Shown here: one piece after another, positions 1-5,025 of the stretch | Numbering within the stretch: position 1 is the first letter of the stretch | How the letters are laid out: every line of letters starts with the position of its first letter | From: Streptosporangiaceae bacterium | GTDB taxonomy: Bacteria > Actinomycetota > Actinomycetes > Streptosporangiales > Streptosporangiaceae | DNA length: 6,161 nucleotides | Assembly: GCA_030045215.1 (NCBI GenBank) | Contig: JASIBJ010000039.1 | Span: 1-6,161 of the forward strand | Reading direction: 5' to 3' | Position numbers and translations under genes: made by a program | Notes under the pieces: generated by a model | Database searches by the model: none | Told to the model about the DNA's origin: nothing | Seen by the model: only the letters and a program-made list of their open reading frames with translations

Positions 1-2047
1 CGCCGGCACCACTCAGGGAGCCCCCTGCAGTGCCGCGGCCGAATCCGCCCGCGGCCACGCCGGCCAGCTGGGTGCTTGCCGCGGTGCTCAGGGCGGCCTC
101 CGCGCCACGGGCATTGTCTGGCCACAGGCTCGGGGTGATCTCGCCGGGACCTGGTGCGGTCTTGCAGGCGGCCGCGTGAGACGACGCCCCGTTCCGGTAA
201 TAATCCAGCTCCCCAGCGTCCACGCCCTCCGCATCGTCACCCGGCCCAGCCAGCAGCAGGCGGTACTCCGGGCAGCGCGACATCAGCTCGTCGTGCGTGC
301 CCTGGTCTACCAGCTGCCCTTCGTCGAGGACGGCGATCTGGTCGGCGAGCTCCAGCGTGGATCGCCTGTGCGCGATCAGCAGCGTCGTGCGGCCGGCCAT
401 CACCTTCCGCAGGGTGGCGTGGATCTGGGCTTCGACCCTGGCGTCGATCGCCGACGTCGCGTCGTCGAGCACGAGGATGGCCGGATCGGTGATCAGCGCC
501 CTGGCCAGGGCGACGCGCTGGCGCTGTCCGCCGGACAGCGTGAGGCCCTGCTCGCCGACGACGGTGTCATAGCCATCGGGCAGCCCGAGGATGAACTCCT
601 CGGCCTCGGCAGCGCGGGCGGCCGCCTGGACCTGCTCCATCGTGGCGTCCGGTCGGCCGTAGGCGATGTTGTTGCGGACCGAGTCGGAGAACAGGAAGCT
701 TTCCTCCAGCACCAGGCCGATTGAGGCCCGCAGGGAGTCGAGGGTGAGGTCGCGGACGTCATATCCGCCGACCCGGACCGCGCCCGAGCGCACGTCGTAA
801 AAGCGGGGGATCAGCAGCGAGATCGTTGACTTGCCCGAGCCCGAGGTGCCGACGACGGCCAGTGTCTCGCCCGGCCGTACCTGCAGGGACAAGCCGCGCA
901 GCACGGGCTCTGAGGGGACGTAGCCGAAGTAGACATCGTCGAGTTCGACATCGTGACTACCCCTGGGGAGGGTGATCGCGTCCGGCTTCTCGGTGATGAC
1001 GGGTCGGGAGTCGATAACCTCATACACCCGGATCACGCTGGCCCGTACTTCCTGGCCGATCGTGATCAGGCTGGTGAGCGCGCGGACCGGGTTCACCAGC
1101 TGCGCGAGGTAGGAGGAGAACGCCAGGAACGTGCCGAGGGTGATTTCGCCCTTGATTGCCAGCCAGCCGCCAAGAGCCAGCACGCCGACCTGGCCGAGCG
1201 CGGGGATCGCGCCGAGCGCCGGGCTGAACCTCGCCATCATCTTGTAGGTTCTGACCCTGGCCGCGTACAGCGCCCGGCTGACGCCCTCGAGCCGCTCGAC
1301 CTCCTGCTCTTCCTGGCCGAATCCCTTGACCACGCGGACGCCGGTGACCGCGCCCTCAACCACGCCCGCCACGGTGCCGGTCTGCTGCTGTGCATCCCAG
1401 CTGGCCGGGAACAGCCGCCGCCGGGAGGCCAGGGACAGCGCCAGCAGGGCCGGCCCTACCGCGAGCGAGATCAGGGCCAGCAGCGGCGAGAGCCAGAGCA
1501 TGACGGCGAGTGACAGGAAGAACAACAGCACGTTGCCCATGAGCATGGGCGTCATCTGCAGCAGGCTCTGGATCATGTTCAGGTCGGTGATGGACCTGCT
1601 CACGATCTGGCCGGTGTGCAACTGGTCCTGCCGGGCACCGTCCAGCTTCGTCAGCGAGCCGAACAGATCGGTCCTGAGGTCATGCTGGACCTCGAGGGAA
1701 AGCTGGCCGCCCCGGTACCGGCGCAGGTAGACCGCTGCGAAGCTCAGCACCGCCGCGAGAACCAGCAGGGCGGCGCCTGGCCAGATCGCGTGCTCGTGGG
1801 TGAGGATCGCGTCATCGATGATGTACCGCTGGATCAGCGGGATGGAGACGGTGACCAGCGTGCTCACCAGCGAGGCTCCGAAGGCGACGATGCTCAGCCG
1901 CCGGTGCCGCCAGCAATAGCCGAGGAGCCGCCGCAGCCAGCCCTCGCCGTAGCCGGAACCGGCCGGGGCTCCGTTGGGCGTCGCTGAGCCCTGGGTGCCA
2001 CGCACCTGGGGGTCGGTTGGGGTCCGCTTGCTGTTGCCGGGCCTCAC
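1..2047 (-). CDS. ABC exporter, fused transmembrane and ATPase domains (partial, C-terminus beyond left edge)
   Basis: Membrane exporter that would couple ATP hydrolysis to efflux of drugs, lipids or metabolites; the substrate cannot be read from sequence. The frame stays open for 682 codons from a GTG at 2047 to the edge. Residues about 50-325 form a type-1 exporter transmembrane domain (hydrophobic segments near 52-72, 90-108, 166-185, 188-208 and two more before 325). The ATPase domain spans about 365-600: A-loop Tyr376, Walker A GTSGSGKST 400-408, signature LSGGQ 504-508, Walker B ILVLDD 524-529, D-loop SAID 532-535, H-loop His560. Oddities: the Q-loop position is Glu448 instead of Gln, and the catalytic Glu position is Asp529, as in the degenerate site of asymmetric exporters. 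After residue 600 the protein continues as an acidic, then Gly/Ala-rich stretch with no stop, suggesting a linker to a second half. The GTG start overlaps the upstream MarR stop (GTGA) and has an AGGA five bases before it. Confidence 0.93.
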   Translation of the reverse strand, partial: MRPGNSKRTPTDPQVRGTQGSATPNGAPAGSGYGEGWLRRLLGYCWRHRRLSIVAFGASLVSTLVTVSIPLIQRYIIDDAILTHEHAIWPGAALLVLAAVLSFAAVYLRRYRGGQLSLEVQHDLRTDLFGSLTKLDGARQDQLHTGQIVSRSITDLNMIQSLLQMTPMLMGNVLLFFLSLAVMLWLSPLLALISLAVGPALLALSLASRRRLFPASWDAQQQTGTVAGVVEGAVTGVRVVKGFGQEEQEVERLEGVSRALYAARVRTYKMMARFSPALGAIPALGQVGVLALGGWLAIKGEITLGTFLAFSSYLAQLVNPVRALTSLITIGQEVRASVIRVYEVIDSRPVITEKPDAITLPRGSHDVELDDVYFGYVPSEPVLRGLSLQVRPGETLAVVGTSGSGKSTISLLIPRFYDVRSGAVRVGGYDVRDLTLDSLRASIGLVLEESFLFSDSVRNNIAYGRPDATMEQVQAAARAAEAEEFILGLPDGYDTVVGEQGLTLSGGQRQRVALARALITDPAILVLDDATSAIDARVEAQIHATLRKVMAGRTTLLIAHRRSTLELADQIAVLDEGQLVDQGTHDELMSRCPEYRLLLAGPGDDAEGVDAGELDYYRNGASSHAAACKTAPGPGEITPSLWPDNARGAEAALSTAASTQLAGVAAGGFGRGTAGGSLSGAG

Positions 2048-2568
2048 TGCTGTCCTGCGCTGCTGTTCATAGCCGCATCAGCCGGGGCATGGGCCTGGGC
2101 GTCCGCCTGGGCCTCCGCCGACAGCCGGGCCCGCCGTCGCTCGCTCATCGAGTCGTCAAGCGACTGCAGATCGGCGAGGATCTCCGCCCGGCGGCCGGTG
2201 TACTCGAGCACGCTCTCAAACCACTGGGAGTAGGCCTCGTCCGCACGGGCGACGGCGGCCTGGCCGGCCGCGGTCAGGCGCAGCCGTACGACCCGGCGGT
2301 CACCGGGCTCGGCCTCGCGGACGGCAAGACCCGCGGCGACAAGGCTGTCCGCGGTGGAGGTCAGCGTCGGCCGCGCGACCGCGAGCTTCTCGGCCAGCCG
2401 GGCGGACCGTTCGCCGCCCTGCCCGATCAGCTTGAGAATGCGGTACTGCTGCGGGCTGACGCCGGCGTCGATTCGCTCAAGGACGCGCGAGATGCGCAGC
2501 ACGGTCAGCACCGCGCTGACGGCCGCGTCCTCGTCAGCCTCCGCAGCCACCTGGGCTGGCTCAACCAT
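2044..2568 (-). CDS. MarR-family winged-helix transcriptional regulator
   Basis: A 174-residue DNA-binding protein of the MarR type. These act as dimers, usually repress their own operon and an adjacent efflux gene, and release DNA when they bind a small phenolic or drug ligand. The core shows an N-terminal helix (about 14-33), then the winged helix-turn-helix: SPQQYRILKLI at 38-48, a recognition-helix region around 64-80 (ARPTLTSTADSL), and a wing with the typical GDRR at 89-92 followed by alternating Val/Arg. A C-terminal dimerisation helix covers about 105-150. The last 25 residues are Ala/Gln-rich and look disordered, slightly longer than the usual 140-160-residue family size. The ATG start is backed by AAAGGGG six bases upstream. 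It is the first gene of the leftward operon with the ABC exporter and is divergent from the MFS gene, which suggests control of both pumps. Confidence 0.93.
   Translation of the reverse strand: MVEPAQVAAEADEDAAVSAVLTVLRISRVLERIDAGVSPQQYRILKLIGQGGERSARLAEKLAVARPTLTSTADSLVAAGLAVREAEPGDRRVVRLRLTAAGQAAVARADEAYSQWFESVLEYTGRRAEILADLQSLDDSMSERRRARLSAEAQADAQAHAPADAAMNSSAGQQ
2053..2056 (-). promoter_or_regulatory. Ribosome binding site deciding the ABC exporter GTG start
   Basis: On the minus strand AGGA lies five bases before the GTG at 2047, inside the last codons of the MarR gene. No in-frame ATG exists until deep in the transmembrane domain, so this site and the GTGA overlap fix the start. The arrangement suggests translational coupling: ribosomes ending the repressor restart on the exporter. 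Confidence 0.6.
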
Positions 2569-2574
2569 CCGTAA

Positions 2575-2581
2575 CCCCTTT
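2575..2581 (-). promoter_or_regulatory. Ribosome binding site of the MarR gene
   Basis: Minus-strand AAAGGGG ends six bases before the ATG at 2568, a good match to the anti-Shine-Dalgarno complement at normal spacing. It supports this start. Confidence 0.65.
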
Positions 2582-2592
2582 GATACGGCACA

Positions 2593-2598
2593 CTTATA
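2593..2598 (-). promoter_or_regulatory. Candidate -10 element for the MarR-ABC operon
   Basis: Minus-strand TATAAG lies in the only clearly AT-rich islet of the divergent region and would place a transcript start near 2586, giving a leader of about 18 bases that still contains the ribosome binding site. The -35 match at 17 bases (CAGTCT) is poor, so either the promoter is weak or activator-independent recognition relies on the -10. The neighbouring inverted repeat at 2606-2620 would cover the spacer and -35 area, fitting autorepression. Confidence 0.4.
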
Positions 2599-2600
2599 GT
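2595..2600 (+). promoter_or_regulatory. Candidate rightward -10 element in the divergent region
   Basis: Plus-strand TATAGT matches the TATAAT consensus at five of six positions and overlaps the leftward -10 on the other strand. The -35 region is weak (GTAACC or TAACCC). A start near 2607 would fall inside the inverted repeat at 2606-2620 and give a leader of roughly 175 bases before the MFS gene. It is an alternative or additional promoter to the one at 2702-2730. Confidence 0.3.
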
Positions 2601-2605
2601 TCGTG

Positions 2606-2620
2606 AGTCTAACAAAGACT
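2606..2620. promoter_or_regulatory. Inverted repeat, candidate MarR operator
   Basis: AGTCT-AACAA-AGACT is a perfect 5-base inverted repeat with a 5-base AT-rich centre, between the divergent MarR and MFS genes. Many MarR proteins bind imperfect AT-rich palindromes of about 15-20 bases with comparable half-site spacing, located between the regulator and its divergent target. It sits just upstream of the leftward -10 and at the expected start of the rightward -10, so one bound dimer could block both. The assignment is inferred from position and symmetry. Confidence 0.45.
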
Positions 2621-2701
2621 GGCCAGCGCTTATTCCAGGGGTCGGCGGCTGCGGCCGTCCGGGCATTCCGGGCTCTCGGTGCGCCGGGCCAGTAAAAGCA
2701 G

Positions 2702-2730
2702 TTGACCCCCGCCTGCCACTTGCCTAGCGT
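2702..2730 (+). promoter_or_regulatory. Candidate sigma70-like promoter for the MFS gene
   Basis: TTGACC (2702-2707, five of six to the -35 consensus) is separated by 17 bases from TAGCGT (2725-2730), which fits the loose actinobacterial -10 pattern TANNNT. A start near 2737 would leave a leader of about 47 bases. It is 80 bases or more from the candidate MarR operator, so if this is the real promoter the MFS gene may be less tightly controlled by MarR. Confidence 0.45.
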
Positions 2731-2773
2731 CGGCGGCCTGGCGCGCCACGGGGTACGCGCGCGAAGAGCCGCC

Positions 2774-2779
2774 AGGAGG
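2774..2779 (+). promoter_or_regulatory. Ribosome binding site of the MFS gene
   Basis: A full AGGAGG lies four bases before the ATG at 2784. Spacing is slightly short, but the strong match supports this start over the next in-frame ATG at 2844, which lies within the first membrane helix. Confidence 0.7.
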
Positions 2780-2783
2780 CCAT

Positions 2784-4136
2784 ATGCGACTGCCCCGTCG
2801 CGAGGTCAGCCCGTACGGGCTATACCTGGTACTCGAGTGCGGCATGAGCTTCCTGCTCGGCATCACCTACGCGACGATCATGGTCTACTGGGTGACGTCT
2901 GGCCGGCTGAACCCGCTACAGCTCCTGCTGCTCGGCACCGCGCTCGAGCTGAGCTACTTTCTGCTGCAGCTGCCGACGGGGGTGCTCGCCGACCTGGTCA
3001 GCCGGAGGCTGTGCGTGCTCGCCGGCCTGTTCATAGTCGGGCTCGCGCTGGTCATGCAGGGCCTGTCGCCCGCGTTCGCCAACCTCCTGGCGGCGCAGCT
3101 GGTGCTCGGCCTCGGGGCCGCGCTCAACAACGGGGCCGAGGAGGCGTGGATCGCCGACGAGCTCGCGGATGACCAGATGACCGGTGTGTACCTGCGCGCC
3201 ACGCAGCTCGGTCTTGTCGGCACTATCGCCGGGAGCCTGCTGAGCGGCGTGATCGCGCTCGCCGGGCTGAACGTGCCGCTGCTGGTCGGCGGTGCCCTCA
3301 TCTGCGGGCTGGCCCTGGCGGTGTCGTTCGTGATGCCCGAGCACAACTTCCGTCGGCCACGGGACGCCGAACAGGCCACGATCGTGGCTGTGGCCCGGCA
3401 AGCCCCGGGAATGCTGGCAGGCCAGGTCCGGTCCGCCCGTGGTGCGGTTGTAGCGGTGCCCGGCCTGGTCCTGCTGTTCGGAACTACCCTGCTCGTCGGG
3501 CTCTGGAGTGAGAGCTTCGACCGCCTGTGGGGCGCGTTCCTGCTCCGCGACATCAGGTTCCCGAGCGTGGGCGGCCTGCATCCGGCCATGTGGTTCAGCT
3601 TCATCGCCTGCGCCGTGGCTGTGCTGGCGCTCGGCTCGACCGAGGTCGCCAAGCGGCGCGCCGAACGGCTCGGCCCGGACGGGGTCGTCGGCACCCTGCT
3701 GGTGGTGACGGTGGGCATCGCGGCGGCGGTCGCGGTGATGGCGACATCGCACTCCTTTGCCGCAGCCGTGGCCGCTTACCTCGCGGTGGAAGTACTCCGC
3801 CCGGTGTTCGACCCGCTGATGTCGGGATGGATGGTCGGCCGGGTCGAGCCGTCCGTTCGCGCCACAGCGTTGTCGGCCAGGGACATGTTCGACAGCGCCG
3901 GGCAGATCATCGGCGGGCCGGCCGTCGGCGTGATCGGCACGCTGGTCTCGATCCGGGCAGCGCTGCTGGCTGGTGCGGCGGCGCTGGGGCCCGGCGCAGG
4001 CTGCCTCATCGCGGCGGGCCGTCACATCCGGGCCAGGGTGGGCGAGGCCGCCAGCGGAGCTGGAACCGAGGCCGCAGACGGCGCTGTATCCGAGGTCGCC
4101 GACCCTTCTGCCATGAACCCCGCACTTGGAGGATGA
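2784..4136 (+). CDS. Major facilitator superfamily efflux transporter (DHA3-like)
   Basis: A 450-residue inner-membrane protein predicted to export a drug or metabolite by proton antiport. About twelve hydrophobic segments can be placed: roughly 12-36, 45-69, 76-93, 97-115, 140-160, 164-184, a cytoplasmic loop with charged residues to about 215, then 220-240, 268-284, 301-320, 323-345, 371-391 and 392-411. The loop after helix 2 carries MFS motif A (GVLADLVSRR, 66-75). Acidic residues sit in or near membrane helices (Glu18, Glu55, Glu119, Glu120, Glu336), as in antiporters for cationic or polyspecific substrates. The pattern (LNPLQL near 42-47, ALELSYF, then the PTGVLAD motif) resembles actinobacterial DHA3-type MFS proteins often labelled tetracycline or macrolide efflux; the substrate is not established. 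The C-terminal 38 residues are Ala/Glu-rich and probably cytoplasmic. It is divergent from the MarR gene, and its stop lies 25 bases before the ATPase ATG. Confidence 0.92.
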   Translation: MRLPRREVSPYGLYLVLECGMSFLLGITYATIMVYWVTSGRLNPLQLLLLGTALELSYFLLQLPTGVLADLVSRRLCVLAGLFIVGLALVMQGLSPAFANLLAAQLVLGLGAALNNGAEEAWIADELADDQMTGVYLRATQLGLVGTIAGSLLSGVIALAGLNVPLLVGGALICGLALAVSFVMPEHNFRRPRDAEQATIVAVARQAPGMLAGQVRSARGAVVAVPGLVLLFGTTLLVGLWSESFDRLWGAFLLRDIRFPSVGGLHPAMWFSFIACAVAVLALGSTEVAKRRAERLGPDGVVGTLLVVTVGIAAAVAVMATSHSFAAAVAAYLAVEVLRPVFDPLMSGWMVGRVEPSVRATALSARDMFDSAGQIIGGPAVGVIGTLVSIRAALLAGAAALGPGAGCLIAAGRHIRARVGEAASGAGTEAADGAVSEVADPSAMNPALGG

Positions 4137-4154
4137 TCACCCTTTGGCGATTAT
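4126..4154 (+). promoter_or_regulatory. Candidate leaderless promoter for the MoxR-VWA pair
   Basis: TTGGAG (4126-4131) and GATTAT (4149-4154) are separated by 17 bases, and the -10-like hexamer ends seven bases before the ATG at 4162, so transcription would start on or next to the A of the start codon. Leaderless mRNAs are common in actinobacteria. The -35 match is only three of six and the -10 four of six, but the short AT-rich islet stands out in this GC-rich region, and no Shine-Dalgarno sequence precedes the ATG at normal distance. The GGAGG at 4128-4132 could instead be a ribosome binding site for a TTG start at 4144, eleven bases away. Confidence 0.35.
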
Positions 4155-4161
4155 TAGCCCT

Positions 4162-5022
4162 ATGGCGGACTCTCCGATCGACGACATGCGGGAACGGCTG
4201 CGCGGGGCGGGCTACCTGGCTGACGCGGCCACCGGCACGGTCGTGCACCTGGCGACGGCACTCGGCAAGCCGGTGCTGATCGAGGGGCCGGCGGGCACCG
4301 GCAAGACCCAGCTGGCCAAGAGCGTGGCGATCATGACCGGCAAGCCGCTGATCAGGCTGCAGTGCTATGAAGGCCTTGATGAGTCCAAGGCGATCTACGA
4401 GTGGGACTACCGCCGGCAGCTGCTCCAGCTTCAGCTCCTTCAGGGCAGCAGCGCCGACGCCAGCCTGACTGCGGCCGGGATCTTCGGCGAGGAGTTCCTG
4501 CTCAGCCGGCCTCTGCTCGCCGCCATCCGTTCCGATCAGCCGGTCGTCCTGCTGGTCGATGAGGTGGACCGCCTGGACATGGAGGCCGAGGCGCTGTTGC
4601 TCGAGGTCCTTTCCGAGTACCAGGTGTCGGTCCCTGAACTCGGCACGGTGACGGCCCGGCATGTCCCGCAGGTGTTCCTGACCTCGAACAACACGAGGGA
4701 CCTGTCCGAAGCGCTCAAGCGCCGCTGTCTGTACCTGCACCTTGGCTACCCCAGTGTCGAGCTGGAGGCCGAGATCGTGCGCCTGCACGTTCCGGAACTG
4801 AGTGTTCACCTGGCCGAGGAGATCGCCTCGCTGGTCGCGGTGCTGCGCGGCGCGGACCTGAAAAAGCCCCCTTCCATCTCCGAGACGGTGGACTGGGCCC
4901 GCACGCTGCTCGCGCTCGGCGCGGCCGAGCTGACCGGCGAGGTCACCCGGCAGACACTCTCGGTGCTGCTGAAGTATGAGCGCGACATCGGCGCCGGGCT
5001 GGCCGAGCTTTCCCTGGCCTGA
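4162..5022 (+). CDS. MoxR-family AAA+ ATPase (CoxD-like)
   Basis: A 286-residue cytoplasmic AAA+ ATPase, taken from the ATG at 4162. MoxR ATPases form ring oligomers and act with a VWA-domain partner to remodel or insert cofactors into client enzymes; CoxD of CO dehydrogenase is the best-known case of this subgroup. Visible motifs: Walker A GPAGTGKT (42-49), the subgroup signature LQCYEGLDESKAIYEWDY around 66-83, Walker B VVLLVDE (128-134), sensor-1 Asn in TSNN (174-177), and a candidate arginine finger in KRRC (186-189). The C-terminal helical lid fills about 195-286. Length fits the subgroup (about 280-310). Start choice is uncertain: TTG codons at 4144 and 4126 would add 6 or 12 residues; the ATG is preferred because the core fold begins soon after it (DDMRERLRGAGY). 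The VWA gene starts three bases after its stop, so the two are cotranscribed. Confidence 0.92.
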   Translation: MADSPIDDMRERLRGAGYLADAATGTVVHLATALGKPVLIEGPAGTGKTQLAKSVAIMTGKPLIRLQCYEGLDESKAIYEWDYRRQLLQLQLLQGSSADASLTAAGIFGEEFLLSRPLLAAIRSDQPVVLLVDEVDRLDMEAEALLLEVLSEYQVSVPELGTVTARHVPQVFLTSNNTRDLSEALKRRCLYLHLGYPSVELEAEIVRLHVPELSVHLAEEIASLVAVLRGADLKKPPSISETVDWARTLLALGAAELTGEVTRQTLSVLLKYERDIGAGLAELSLA

Positions 5023-5025
5023 GCC

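Noticed and set aside
176..1987. Several plus-strand open frames across the ABC exporter region
   Set aside because: All lie opposite the continuous minus-strand frame that carries Walker A, LSGGQ, Walker B and H-loop motifs; the plus-strand products show no family features.
2657..2692. Repeated CCGGGC words and small GC hairpins in the divergent region
   Set aside because: Short, low-information and consistent with base composition; there is no T-run or long stem to make a terminator or riboswitch convincing.
2739..2748. Perfect 10-base palindrome TGGCGCGCCA in the MFS leader
   Set aside because: Palindromes of this size made of GC steps are expected by chance in DNA this GC-rich, and nothing else nearby repeats it.
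2916..4025. 369-codon minus-strand open frame opposite the MFS gene
   Set aside because: Its composition (His, Gln, Arg, Asp rich, no hydrophobic core) is that of a reverse-strand shadow; the plus-strand frame encodes a coherent 12-helix membrane protein.
4133..4279. ATG overlapping the MFS stop codon (ATGA) as the start of a small coupled gene
   Set aside because: The GGAGG touches the ATG with no spacing, and the product is a 48-residue Arg/Trp/Thr-rich shadow in a different frame from the ATPase.
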